NCBI RefSeq assembly: GCF_000523275.1
Contig: NZ_ATHQ01000001.1
Span: forward strand, 62,001 to 126,000
Direction: 5' to 3'
DNA length: 64,000 nucleotides
Origin: Lebetimonas sp. JH292
Lineage (GTDB): Bacteria > Campylobacterota > Campylobacteria > Campylobacterales > Nautiliaceae
Each line of letters starts with the position of its first letter. Within the stretch, counting starts at the first letter, position 1. Shown here piece after piece: positions 53,417 through 63,161 of this stretch. The position numbers and the translations under genes were made by a program. The notes below the pieces were generated by a model. It was given only the letters and a program-made list of their open reading frames with translations, made no database searches and was not told where the DNA came from.

Positions 53417-55139
53417 ATAGTGGGTCTACTTTAAATTCACCTAATTTTTTACCTTTAACATCCATAACATGAACTGCACATGCAATACATGGGTCATAGC
53501 TGTGAATACTTCTGATAACTTCTAAAGGTTTGCTTGGATCAGCCAATTTCATACCAATTAAGTTTGCTTCGTAAGCGCCTTTTTCACCGTTTCCGTCCAC
53601 TGGACCGGCATTCCAGGTTGACGGAACAACTGCTTGCCAGTTTTCGATTTTTCCGTCTTTAATTCTACACCAGTGGCTCAACATTCCTCTTGGGACATCC
53701 CCGATGTATCTTCCCTTATATTCTTTATTAGTGTCAATTTTATATGGTGTGACTGTTGATTTGTCAGATTTTAAATTTTCAACCAAATTATTAAATGCTG
53801 CAATTCCATAATCTGCAATAACTTTAGTTTGAAGCATTCTAGCAGCAGTTCTTCCAAGAACAGTAAACAATGCTTTTGCAGGAAGTCCTGTTTGAGCCAA
53901 AAATTCATCAACGACTTTTTTAACCCTTGGATTTCCTTTTGCATAATTAACTGCCATACATGCAAGAGGTCCCACTTCCATAGGTTTTTTATTATATCTT
54001 GGTGATTTAACCCATGAATATTTTCCTTGTGGATTTACAACTTTTGCATTAACTTCATTACCTTTACCGTCAACTGATTTACCGTCAACATATCCTGTAT
54101 AATTAGGAACAGTTTCTCCGTTATATGGATGTCTGAATCCTGTATCTTTATACCAGCTGTGAGTTACGTCTTCTTCTATTTTGCTTTCGTCAATTTCATA
54201 AAATTTACTCAAATCATGATTTAAAATATATCCGCTTGCATCAAACAGCCATTCATTTGCACCTATTTGATGCTCTTTGTATGTTAAGAAATTACCAAGG
54301 TTTGTAAGCTGAACAACACTTGGTTCATTTCCAAATGCAGCAGCAGCCATTACTATATCTGCATAATATGCCCTGTTTGCATAATCAGCCAAAATTTGGA
54401 ATTTTTGCAAATATTCTCCAAGTCTGCTTGGATCTTCCAAATCCATAGCACATGTAACACCGCCGACTGTTAAACTTTGCGGATGAGGGTTTTTACCACC
54501 GAAAATTGCCATTGCCTGAGCCGCAATTCTTTGAATTTCAAGTGTTTTTAAATAATGGCTAAGTGCAATTAAATTTTGCTCAGGTGTAAATCTCATTGTT
54601 TTGTGACCCCAATACGCATTTTTAAATGGGCCTAAATCACCTTTTTCGGCAAATTTTGCCACTCTTTTTTGAACTTCTCTCAATTCATCTTCACCTGTTG
54701 CTATTGGATTATATCCTTTTGGTACATATTTAAACGCTTCTTCGCTCGCTTTTTTAGGGTCGGCTTTAAGTGCGCTTATAATATCTACCCAGTCAAGCCC
54801 GTGCAATTGATAAAAATGGACCATATGGTCATGAAAAAACAGTGCCATATTCATTAATTCTCTTGTAAGTTTTGCATTTAGAGGGGGTTCTATCCCCAAA
54901 GCATCTTCTACAGCCATAATTCCGGCTTTATAATGAGAATATGTACAAACACCGCATATTCTTTGTGTCATAAATCCTGCGTCTCTTGGATCTCTTCCTT
55001 TTAAAATTACTTCAATACCTCTCCATAGAGTTGCAGAAGAATAAGCATCTTTAATTATATTATTATCATCCAATACAACTTCTACCCTTAAATGCCCTTC
55101 AATTCTTGTAATCGGGTCTATTACTACTCTTTTTGCCAT
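53403..55139 (-). CDS. hydB: Periplasmic [NiFe] hydrogenase large subunit HydB
   Basis: 578 residues. N-terminal nickel motif RICGVCTYSHYKAG (about 61-74) and C-terminal DPCIACAVH supply the four cysteines for nickel. After the His a 15-20-residue extension (VMDVKGKKLGEF...) remains to be cut by HydD. Sequence and operon order match the membrane-bound group 1 uptake enzyme of Wolinella/Campylobacter. ATG lies 3 bp after hydA. Confidence 0.97.
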   Translation of the reverse strand: MAKRVVIDPITRIEGHLRVEVVLDDNNIIKDAYSSATLWRGIEVILKGRDPRDAGFMTQRICGVCTYSHYKAGIMAVEDALGIEPPLNAKLTRELMNMALFFHDHMVHFYQLHGLDWVDIISALKADPKKASEEAFKYVPKGYNPIATGEDELREVQKRVAKFAEKGDLGPFKNAYWGHKTMRFTPEQNLIALSHYLKTLEIQRIAAQAMAIFGGKNPHPQSLTVGGVTCAMDLEDPSRLGEYLQKFQILADYANRAYYADIVMAAAAFGNEPSVVQLTNLGNFLTYKEHQIGANEWLFDASGYILNHDLSKFYEIDESKIEEDVTHSWYKDTGFRHPYNGETVPNYTGYVDGKSVDGKGNEVNAKVVNPQGKYSWVKSPRYNKKPMEVGPLACMAVNYAKGNPRVKKVVDEFLAQTGLPAKALFTVLGRTAARMLQTKVIADYGIAAFNNLVENLKSDKSTVTPYKIDTNKEYKGRYIGDVPRGMLSHWCRIKDGKIENWQAVVPSTWNAGPVDGNGEKGAYEANLIGMKLADPSKPLEVIRSIHSYDPCIACAVHVMDVKGKKLGEFKVDPLYGAC

Positions 55140-55142
55140 TCT

Positions 55143-56276
55143 CTACTCCTTAGGATTTTTAATTGCACTAAGTGCTGCATGAGCTACAATTGCGACACCT
55201 GCCACCACTAAAATAGTTGCACCGATTTTATCTGCTGTAGCATCTACTGTAGCTGAAGCAAATTTATGATTTGCAAGCGGTTCTTCATATGGAGCCATAG
55301 AATCCCAGAAATCTGGTTCAGAACATCCTATACAACCGTGTCCCGCCTGAACCGGCCAAGATGTATGTTGGTTAAATCTTTCTCTTGAACAGTTATTAAA
55401 TGTATAAGGTCCTTTACAACCTACTTTATATAAACAAAATCCGTTTTCTGCACCGTGATCACCGAACTCTTCAACAAATTCACCGGCATCAAAATGCCCT
55501 CTTCTTTCACATAAATCGTGAATTCTAAGTCCGTATGCAAATTTAGGTCTGTTGAAATTATCAACTGCAGGAAGTGCACCGAATAATATTACATATAATA
55601 CAGTTCCAACAATATTTTTTGCACTTGGAGGACAGCCTGGTACATTTATTACTGGTTTATTGATTACCTGATAAACACCTTTTACACCAGTTGGGTTTGG
55701 TGCTGCTGCCTGAATACCTCCAAAACTGCTACAAGTACCGACACTTATAACTGCAGCCGCTTTATCGGCAGTTCTTTTTAATTTTTCAAGCCCTGTTTCA
55801 GCATGCGGGCCTATTGTTAAAAATTCACCGCCATCTTTTGTAGGTACACCGCCTTCAACACATAATACAAATCTACCTGCAAATTTTTCCATAGCTTCTT
55901 CAAAATTTTCTTCTGCCTGCCATCCGGCTGCAGCCATGATTGTATCATGGTATTGAAGATTGATGAAATTAAAAAGAATATTGTCAATTGTAGGAGAGTC
56001 GTTTCTGATTAAACTTTCACTACATCCTGTACATTCAGCCAAATGAAGCCAAACAACTGGCAATCTATCACTGACTTCTGCCGCTTCGGCAATTAACGGA
56101 GAAAATTTTGTTGGAAGTCCAAGCATTACAGCCATAGCCGCAGACCATTTTAGAAAATCCCTTCTTGTAAATCCATGTTCTTCCAAAACCTCAGCTACAC
56201 TTTTTTGTCCAATTCCTGGAAGTTTTTTGAGAGTTGCTAATCTCTCTTTAATTTTTTGGATAGTTGCTTCATTCAT
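55143..56276 (-). CDS. hydA: Periplasmic [NiFe] hydrogenase small subunit HydA
   Basis: About 377 residues from ATG 56276, chosen for GGAGG six bases before it. A Tat signal (TRRDFLKWSAAM, with a hydrophobic stretch to about residue 60) exports the folded complex. Iron-sulphur ligands: LAECTGCSESLIR, GTCSSFGG, NVPGCPP, and the later HDLCERRGHF, CLYKVGCKGPYT and GHGCIGCSEPDF, giving proximal, distal and medial clusters. The C-terminal hydrophobic helix anchors it to the membrane near HydC. Confidence 0.96.
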   Translation of the reverse strand: MNEATIQKIKERLATLKKLPGIGQKSVAEVLEEHGFTRRDFLKWSAAMAVMLGLPTKFSPLIAEAAEVSDRLPVVWLHLAECTGCSESLIRNDSPTIDNILFNFINLQYHDTIMAAAGWQAEENFEEAMEKFAGRFVLCVEGGVPTKDGGEFLTIGPHAETGLEKLKRTADKAAAVISVGTCSSFGGIQAAAPNPTGVKGVYQVINKPVINVPGCPPSAKNIVGTVLYVILFGALPAVDNFNRPKFAYGLRIHDLCERRGHFDAGEFVEEFGDHGAENGFCLYKVGCKGPYTFNNCSRERFNQHTSWPVQAGHGCIGCSEPDFWDSMAPYEEPLANHKFASATVDATADKIGATILVVAGVAIVAHAALSAIKNPKE

Positions 56277-56306
56277 TTTATCCCTCCAATTTTTTTGTTC
56301 AACATT

Positions 56307-56336
56307 ATTATATACTAAATAAATGTTCATTTTCAA
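56307..56336 (-). promoter_or_regulatory. Sigma-70 promoter with operator-like inverted repeat, upstream of hydABCDE
   Basis: On the minus strand TTGAAA (56331-56336) and TATAAT (56307-56312) are 18 bases apart, about 30 bases before the hydA start. AACATT (56301-56306) and AATGTT (56322-56327) form an inverted repeat that overlaps the -10/-35 spacer, a classic place for a repressor. Confidence 0.65.
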
Positions 56337-56381
56337 TAGTTATAAGCAAAATTTATCAAATTTTATTAAAATTTTATTAAT

Positions 56382-57548
56382 TTAATGGCTGACACAGACA
56401 GCACATATATCAAAACATTTAAAAATTGAATCAATATATTCTTTTTTTTCGTTTATCATTGCAGACTGGGCGGCGGATAATTTGTTTTTATCCTTTGAAG
56501 AGGAAAGGTTAAACTGTGTGGGAACTATAATATTGTAATAAGCGATTTTTCCGTTTTTTATTTCTATCTCATGAATCAGGCTTCCTCTGGGCGCTTCGAC
56601 AGCGGCAATCCCTTTTGAATTACTCATTCCACATTTTATATATGAAGGCTCGCATATATCTATTTCTTTTATTTTATTAATTAAATATTCTAAAATGAGT
56701 AAACCTTCATATACCCTTGTAAGAATTCTCGTAAATATACTGTTTTTGTAATTATTATAAATTTTTCTTATATTTTCATTGTTTATATTTCTTGCAAGAG
56801 GACCTACTTCCACAAACTCCCCGTTATATAAAACATTTTTGCTTAAAGACGAATTTTCAACTTCTTTAACCAAATTGACATCACCGTTTTTTTTAAAAAA
56901 AAGATTATCTCCCAAAACCAAAAACCTGTTAATACTTTTACCAATATCTTTAGGCAGATTTTCAAAAAAAAGCTCAATATCCTCTGAATTTAAGTTCAAA
57001 TCCATAATTTTCTCTTGATATTTTTCATAAATTTTATTTAATAAATCTTTTAATTTTATTATTTCCAAATTTGTGGGGTCTGAGGTAACACCTCCGGGAA
57101 CCATATAGGAATTATGTGGATACTGCCCCGCAATAAGAGCTATTGCCTTTGAAATCAACGCGGCAAATTCGCCTGCTTTAAAAATATATTTTTTATCTTT
57201 TATCTGTGTTGGGAAAAGTGTAATATAAAACCATTTGATATGATTTTCCACAATTTCAAGCCCAACAGTAATATCTCTTAAAATTTCAGCTTTCTTTGAA
57301 ACTTTTGCATTTACAGCATTCTCAATTGCTTTTACGGTGGCAAACAGATGGGAATGGCCGCAAATACCGCAAATTCTCGGGTTAATAACCAAAGCATCCA
57401 TTACGGGCCTGTTTATTAAATAACTTTCAACACCCCTGTATTGCCAAAATTCTATTTCAACAAAATCCACTTTTTCTTCACCGTAAATTTTTAAGCTTGC
57501 TTCACCTTCTATTTTGTTAACAATTTTTTTTGTTATTTTCATTCTCAC
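56382..57548 (-). CDS. Cytosolic [NiFe] hydrogenase large subunit, sensor/group 2-like
   Basis: 388 residues, shorter than HydB by 190. RICGICGHSH (about 58-67) and C-terminal DICAVCVSH hold the nickel cysteines (the usual Pro of DPC is Ile). The protein ends right after the His, with no extension for an endopeptidase, as in regulatory HupV/HoxC hydrogenases. It has no export signal. It may sense H2 or act as a small cytosolic uptake enzyme. The start overlaps the end of the small-subunit gene by 32 bp; the TetR gene is upstream in the same run. Confidence 0.88.
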   Translation of the reverse strand: MRMKITKKIVNKIEGEASLKIYGEEKVDFVEIEFWQYRGVESYLINRPVMDALVINPRICGICGHSHLFATVKAIENAVNAKVSKKAEILRDITVGLEIVENHIKWFYITLFPTQIKDKKYIFKAGEFAALISKAIALIAGQYPHNSYMVPGGVTSDPTNLEIIKLKDLLNKIYEKYQEKIMDLNLNSEDIELFFENLPKDIGKSINRFLVLGDNLFFKKNGDVNLVKEVENSSLSKNVLYNGEFVEVGPLARNINNENIRKIYNNYKNSIFTRILTRVYEGLLILEYLINKIKEIDICEPSYIKCGMSNSKGIAAVEAPRGSLIHEIEIKNGKIAYYNIIVPTQFNLSSSKDKNKLSAAQSAMINEKKEYIDSIFKCFDICAVCVSH

Positions 57549-58386
57549 ATCCGTCTATTAATTTTTTTGAAAGTCTTTCGTTTTTTAAACTCTTTGCCAT
57601 TCCGCTGATAGTAAGATATGCCCTTTTACTAACTCCAAGAGGAATTTTTGCAGGAATTCCCATAAAAGTTTCTGTTTTAAAAAGCCCTGTTTTTGGAAAA
57701 TTTTTTTCTGTACAGCCAAAACATGGAGTTCCGGCTCTCGGTTTTGAATTTACTTCATTCCATAAAATTTTATTACAGTTACTGTGGGTATACGGCCCCT
57801 GACATCCCTGTTCGTAAAAAAGACACCCTTCTTTTGTTCCGAAAGCCTCAGCATCTATTTTCCATTCAAAATATTCATTCCTGCTGCATCCGCTGTGGGA
57901 AGTGTATGAGAAAATTTCTTTTGGCCTGTTTTCTTCGTCCAATAAAATTTTTTTATTTTCATACAACATATTCAACACATAAGCAAGCCATTCATAATGA
58001 GCGGGGCATCCGGGAATATTGATTATTTTGTCTCTGCATTTATAAAAAGCCCCTTTTTGTTCTTTATTAAACATTAGACCTTCCCCAAATACTCCGCCGT
58101 ATACGGCACAGGTTCCAAGTGCAATTATTTTGTCTGCTTTAAAAAAGAGTTTTCTTATTAAATCGTTAAGATTAAACCCGAGTCTTGGAAAATTATTTTT
58201 TAAAGCACCTTCTACAATTAATATGTCACTTTTTTGTAATTCAAACGGAGGAGAATCAAAAACCGGATGGTATAAAAAATCAAATTTTTTATAAATTTCA
58301 TTTAAAAACGGATAATTTATAAAAGAATGTGTACAGCCGTTACACCCTACAGCGTCTATCCATATTATTTTAAGCTTTGAGCGCAT
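57517..58386 (-). CDS. Cytosolic [NiFe] hydrogenase small subunit, sensor/group 2-like
   Basis: About 289 residues from ATG 58386 (GTG 58401 is a possible longer start). No Tat signal and no membrane anchor. Cluster ligands: DAVGCNGCTHSF at the start, GTCAVYGGV (about 98), NIPGCPAHYEW (about 130), HSGCSRNEYFEWK, CLFYEQGCQGPYTHSNCNK and CFGCTEKNFP. All three clusters appear retained, so electrons can leave the site. The gene overlaps the end of the TetR gene and the start of the large-subunit gene, implying strict coupling. Compare HupU/HoxB. Confidence 0.87.
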   Translation of the reverse strand: MRSKLKIIWIDAVGCNGCTHSFINYPFLNEIYKKFDFLYHPVFDSPPFELQKSDILIVEGALKNNFPRLGFNLNDLIRKLFFKADKIIALGTCAVYGGVFGEGLMFNKEQKGAFYKCRDKIINIPGCPAHYEWLAYVLNMLYENKKILLDEENRPKEIFSYTSHSGCSRNEYFEWKIDAEAFGTKEGCLFYEQGCQGPYTHSNCNKILWNEVNSKPRAGTPCFGCTEKNFPKTGLFKTETFMGIPAKIPLGVSKRAYLTISGMAKSLKNERLSKKLIDGCENENNKKNC

Positions 58387-58951
58387 TGTAAATATTCTCA
58401 CTTACACTTTCAACATATTCTTTTAAAGGTTTGGGTAAAATTCTTTCTTTGCTTAAAAACACAAGACCGCCTAAATATCCCATAAAAAGACCGAATGCTG
58501 AGAAAAAATCCTGGTTTTTAAGTTCTTTTTTTCTTACACCCTCTTCTAAAAATATCATAATTTCCGTTACAAATGCACTAACACAAAGCATCCCTTCACA
58601 CCCGTTTGCAAATATTTCTTTATTGGAAAGATAAACTCTCATAAAATAATCCACTAATTCCGGTTCACTCTCGGCCATGTCAAAATAGAGCTCGGTGATT
58701 TTTTTTATTTTTTCTTTGCTTGGAATATTCATTTCGTTAATTTCTTTCAATTTTTCTCCGAATCTGTTTGAGGTATAAATAAGAAGTTCTTTTGCCAGTG
58801 ATTCTTTAGAGGGAAAATAATTATACATATTCCCCACGCTCATCCCCATCTCTTTTGCAATATCTGCAATAGTTGTATTATAAAAACCGTGTTCAGCAAA
58901 AAGTTTTAAAGCTGTTTTCATTATTTGAGTTTTTTTAGTCTCTTTTGCCAC
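58370..58951 (-). CDS. TetR-family transcriptional regulator
   Basis: 193 residues. The helix-turn-helix lies near residues 26-48 (TTIADIAKEMGMSVGNMYNYFPSK), the TetR hallmark, and the C-terminal ligand-binding part is all helical and different, as usual. Its end overlaps the start of the cytosolic hydrogenase small subunit, so the regulator and putative sensor are made together. It is divergent from hypA. It is the only dedicated transcription regulator of the hydrogenase region in this window. Possible targets are the hypA/tetR and hydABCDE promoters. Confidence 0.9.
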   Translation of the reverse strand: MAKETKKTQIMKTALKLFAEHGFYNTTIADIAKEMGMSVGNMYNYFPSKESLAKELLIYTSNRFGEKLKEINEMNIPSKEKIKKITELYFDMAESEPELVDYFMRVYLSNKEIFANGCEGMLCVSAFVTEIMIFLEEGVRKKELKNQDFFSAFGLFMGYLGGLVFLSKERILPKPLKEYVESVSENIYNALKA

Positions 58952-59002
58952 TTTTTAGCCTTTTTTTATAATTATAATATAATTTCACAAAAAAGGTAAA
59001 AA
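58952..59002. promoter_or_regulatory. Divergent tetR/hypA promoter region
   Basis: 51 bp holding overlapping TATAATTATAATATAAT sequence, usable as a -10 in both directions, followed on the plus strand by TTTCACAAAAAAGGTAAA and the hypA ATG. The same 22-base leader precedes argH. The A+T palindrome could also bind the TetR protein. Confidence 0.55.
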
Positions 59003-59350
59003 ATGCACGAATATTCAATTGTAGATTCTCTTTTACAGCTTGCTGACGAACACGCAAGAAAAAACAACGCAAAAAAAGTTACAAAACTTGAAATTAAAAT
59101 AGGAGTTTTAAGCGGGGTTGAGCCGGATTTATTACAAACGGCATTCGAAACATTCAAAGAAGGAACTATCTGTGAAGAAGCCGAATTTATTATGAAAATC
59201 CAGCCTGTAATAATTCGGTGCAGGAACTGTGGATACGAAGCGGAGCTTAAAAAAGATGAATACCGCTGCCCAAAATGCAACAGTGGAAATTTAGAAATAA
59301 TAGACGGAGAAGATATGTATTTGATGAGCCTTGAACTTGAGAAAGATTAA
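59003..59350 (+). CDS. hypA: Hydrogenase nickel insertion protein HypA
   Basis: 115 residues. It starts MHEYSIV; His2 binds nickel. A C4 zinc site is in CRNCGYE (about 73-79) and YRCPKCNS (about 90-97). HypA works with HypB to place nickel in the large subunit. AAAAAAGG precedes the ATG. It is the only hyp gene on the plus strand here; with hypB, C, D, E, F it completes the maturation set. The stop overlaps the end of the convergent decayed GGDEF gene by 4 bp. Confidence 0.96.
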   Translation: MHEYSIVDSLLQLADEHARKNNAKKVTKLEIKIGVLSGVEPDLLQTAFETFKEGTICEEAEFIMKIQPVIIRCRNCGYEAELKKDEYRCPKCNSGNLEIIDGEDMYLMSLELEKD

Positions 59351-60495
59351 ATTTTCTCTTTTATTTCCTTAATAATTTCAAGCTGTTTTTGGGCAATAAA
59401 ATGTGATAATTTAATTCCAAATAAAATTTAATTCCGTCAACAATTCTTTTTACAAATTGTTATTATAGCTTTTAAATCAAATTTTTCATTTAAATCAAAT
59501 TCGATATTTATTTCCATCTCCATTTTATATTCATATATAAAAGTAGTCTGAATTGTGGCATTTATTATATTATCCCATGTTAAAAAACTTTTTAACGGAG
59601 GGTTTAATTCTAAAGTATAGTATTGTTTTCAATATCAAAATCTTTTACAACACCCCTTATTAAAATATTTTCAAATTCTATATCTATAAAATTTCCAATT
59701 TCAACTATTTTTATTTTTTAACTTCTATAATATTTTTTTCATAATCAATCTTATAAATGACCGCTTTGTCACTGATTGATAATTTATTATAATACGCCCT
59801 TATTGTTAATTTTTCTTTTACGGCGATAAACTAAACAAACTTTTTTACAATTTTTTCTCTCTTTTCTTCAAAATAAATATATTCCTGTCTCTTTTTATTG
59901 TTACAATTTTTTCTTTAAAAGAGATAAGTTCATTTTCATAAAAAAATTTATTGTTTTTTAAAATATTTTTTCTTTAATAGCAAAATCAACTTTCGACCTT
60001 CCGTAAATATAATTTAATAAGAGTAAATTTTCAAGTTCAACACAAACAATAAAAAATTTTTTATTCAAAGATATATATTCTTCTACTTTATTTTTAAATA
60101 ATGTATCAGTATACAAATTGGTAAGAGCATCATAAAAATTATTTTCTTTAACTTTTTCATTAATGCCTTAAACCACTCTTTTTTATCTTTTTTGAATAAA
60201 TCCTCAAAACAATTAGCTTTTCAATATCCACTTTTTCAAAATTATCTAATAACTGTTCATAAAAATTTGTTTTTCTTTTATATAATTCGTGTAAATAAGA
60301 GCATTTTCTTACATCATTTTCTATTAAATCTATAAAATTGTTTACAAAACCTAATGCGAATCCTTTTTTAAATTTTGTTAAACTTAAATTGTTTTTATCA
60401 AAAAATTCTTTTACTTCTTTATCCTCAAGCCACAATTTAATTATTTCTTTTTTTGAATGTTTTAATTTTAATGCTATTTTTTTTCTAAGTTCCAT
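59347..60495 (-). pseudogene. Decayed GGDEF-type signalling protein
   Basis: The N-terminus (60160-60495, MELRKKIALKLKHSKKEII...) is intact for 111 residues and helical, resembling a sensor domain. After a frameshift the GGDEF start DALTNLYTDTLFKNKVEEY appears near 60085-60140. Further pieces run on in changing frames to 59347 (YYNKLSISDKAVIYKIDYEK; FDIENNTILL), with a PilZ-like look at the end, as in some Campylobacterota cyclic-di-GMP proteins. Large parts of GGDEF are missing, including the active-site loop. The start is 1 bp after the EAL pseudogene, so the two were one operon. Confidence 0.7.
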
Positions 60496-60496
60496 A

Positions 60497-61926
60497 TTAT
60501 ATCACCTCTCTTGGCTCTTCAATATAATATCCCTGAAAACCGTCTATTCCGAGTTCTACCAATACATCATAAACTTCCTTATTGTGTACAAACTCGGCTA
60601 TAGTTTTTATGCCGAGGTCGTGTGCGAAATAATTCACATGTTTTACAATAGTATAGTATCTTTTGTTTTTATTAATCGTTTTTATCAAACTTCCGTCTAT
60701 TTTTATGTAATCTGGATGAATATCTGCTAAATAACTAAAATTACTGTAACCTGTGCCAAAATCATCAATTGCTGTTTTAATACCATCTCTTTTATAAATT
60801 TGATAACTTCTTTGAAATCTTCCATTGCCTCTGTTTCAAGAACCCTGCCTTGCAGGTTTTAATATTTCAATATGTTCTTTTAAATACCGTTTAATTTTAT
60901 CGTTATGTAAATCTTTGTATGAAAAATTAATTGAAAAATCTTCTCTTCTGTTTTTAAAATATAATGCGGTATTTTTAACATTATCCAAAAAGAAAAACGG
61001 ACTTATTAACCTATCTTATTTTAACAGCTTTAATTTTTTGTTTTCCTGTCTTCAGTTAAAGCTTTTTTAACCATTTCTATTGATTCAAATTTTTTAATTA
61101 CTTTTTCTTCAATATCCATTTTTTCATTATAAAAAACTATATTTCAATCATTGTTTTTAGCATATAATAAAGCTAAATGAAGTTTTTTAATTATATTTTC
61201 TTTGTTGCCATCCTTAATTATTGCCATAATTAATTCTATATTAAAAATAAAAAAATATTTTCTCAACCAATTCTTTACATAAAATCTCCCCAAAATTTAA
61301 TACTATAAATTCGTCCGCGCTGTATCTGTATAATTCAATTATCAGGCAGCAAATTTTTTAAATTTTTAGCTAAATTTTTTAATACCATATCACCAACTTC
61401 TATTGAATAATAATTGTTTATCAAAGAAAAATTTTTAATATCTACAATCATTTAAATCTTTTTCAAGTATATTCAATACTTTTTAAAAATTATTTTTATA
61501 TATTTTTCCTTTTTTTACAAATTTTTCAAAAACAGTTAAATCATTTTTCAATTTATTTTCAATATTTTTCAATAAAACATAAAAGAGAGCTGTTAATAAT
61601 AAAATTAACAATGAAATAAAAACTCATTTAAATAAAAACTTTCTATTTGATTTTTGATTATATAAATATCATTTCCCAAAAGTTTACTGTCTGGATAAAC
61701 TAAAATCCCTCCTTTTTCACTGTCTATAAAAATATATTTGTCCAAATGATGTTTATTGTAATTTTCTATGATTTTCTTAAAAGATTTACTTATTTCAAAT
61801 ATATTCAAACTTAAATTAATTTTGTCTTTTATTTTACTTTTTTATATATATCTCTGTCTCTATACAACTATTACAAATACAGAAATAGCCATATGTCACT
61901 ATTTTAAATTGTTTGGACAGTTTCAT
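60497..61926 (-). pseudogene. Decayed sensor-GGDEF-EAL cyclic-di-GMP protein
   Basis: Start at ATG 61926 behind AAAAAAGG; a TM and cache-like sensor follow (EISKSFKKIIENYNKHHLDK at 61750-61808), then a worn GGDEF (RYSADEFIVLNFGE in place of the active-site loop, near 61270-61330) and an EAL remainder, AIDDFGTGYSNFSYLADIHP near 60710-60760 and IAEFVHNKEVYDVLVELGID to 60497. Many frameshifts and stops lie between the pieces, so no single product can be made. Domain order is still clear. Together with the next pseudogene it marks loss of a local cyclic-di-GMP circuit. Confidence 0.75.
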
Positions 61927-62011
61927 AAAAAACCTTTTTTCAGTAATATTAGCAAAAAAACTTTTTTTTACTAAGAGTGATTATTCATTTATTTAAAAAT
62001 AAAATATTTAA

Positions 62012-63160
62012 TTAATCAAAAAAATTTTTATTAAAATATTTTCCTAAATTAATTTCGTAAATTTTTTTATTTTTATACATTTTCTCAAGTTCTGTTATTG
62101 CAATTTCAAGCTCATGAGATTTTATACCATAATGAATACTCATATAACTTTCCACAAAAGCTCCGAAATGATCGGCCGCTTTAATAAAATTTCCATCCAC
62201 TGAATTTGCAATATTTTTAATTTCTTCAATATTTTCAACAATTTTATAACATCCGTCTTGAATAATTTTATTTTTAAATTCATCTTTTAAATAGATATTC
62301 ATTATTTTTTGCATATTTTTAGGAAGCAGGGGTAAAATTTTCTCATCAATTAAAAAATGCTCATAACTTTTAAGTATTTCATCAAGACCTTTTACCTTAT
62401 GTTTAACGGGGGCGATAATATCTCTCGTAAGGGCTTCCGGCAGGTCATGAAAAAGGGCTGTAAAAAAATTGTTAATTATCTTTTCTTTAATAAGCCCGGC
62501 CTCTTTTGATAGAAAATATGTAACCACTGCCACAAAAAGCATATGCCCAAGAACTGAAGTTTCAGGAACTCTCGGAGTATTTGCCCATCTTTTTTGAAAT
62601 CTCATATTTCCGCATAAAGAGATAAAATCATAACTTTTTCTTTTAAGACTAAGTATCCTCACACCCTCTAAGTCATAAAAATCCTCAAGTTCGTTTTCTA
62701 TATTGTTTTTAATCTCATCCATTCCATATATAAAAGGGGCTGTGTTGTAAATAATGTCAAATTCCCATTTTGTGGCGATAAAACTTGCTGCTGAATGGAG
62801 TCTGTTTTCTATTGAATCATCTTTTTTTAAAATTTTTATATATTCTATCAGTTCATCACTGATTTTTCCCCTAAGCTGATTTATTACAAACTCGTCAAGT
62901 TCTTTTCCTCTTTTTTTTCTTAAAAAATGATAAACGGGAGACTTTAAATCGGTAAGAACCGCCCTGTATAAAAGATTGGCAATTCCCAGATTTATAAATT
63001 TGTAATAATCTATATCTTTTTCAAAAAAACTGATTAAATAAGCTATTATAAATTTGTGTGCCTGTTTGTCAAGTTCAATAAATTTGACAGGACGTGGCAA
63101 ATCGTTCCATCTTTCAATTGTAAATGCGGTAAAAATAAGTCTAATAATTTCGGCATTCAT
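62012..63160 (-). CDS. HD-domain hydrolase (YfbR-like)
   Basis: 382 residues. The HD motif is in the middle: ETSVLGHMLFVAVVTYFLSK (about 200-219, metal His) and FFTALFHDLPEALTRDIIAPVK (about 240-261, the HD pair and later Asp), as in YfbR-type 5'-nucleotidases/HD_3 hydrolases. The N- and C-terminal parts are helical and unfamiliar to me. Phosphohydrolase activity on nucleotides is likely, the substrate unknown. It follows the small 66-residue gene by 1 bp. Confidence 0.83.
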   Translation of the reverse strand: MNAEIIRLIFTAFTIERWNDLPRPVKFIELDKQAHKFIIAYLISFFEKDIDYYKFINLGIANLLYRAVLTDLKSPVYHFLRKKRGKELDEFVINQLRGKISDELIEYIKILKKDDSIENRLHSAASFIATKWEFDIIYNTAPFIYGMDEIKNNIENELEDFYDLEGVRILSLKRKSYDFISLCGNMRFQKRWANTPRVPETSVLGHMLFVAVVTYFLSKEAGLIKEKIINNFFTALFHDLPEALTRDIIAPVKHKVKGLDEILKSYEHFLIDEKILPLLPKNMQKIMNIYLKDEFKNKIIQDGCYKIVENIEEIKNIANSVDGNFIKAADHFGAFVESYMSIHYGIKSHELEIAITELEKMYKNKKIYEINLGKYFNKNFFD

Positions 63161-63161
63161 T

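Noticed and set aside
59351-61979. Several short independent genes
   Set aside because: The pieces line up in order as domains of two broken cyclic-di-GMP proteins, on one strand.
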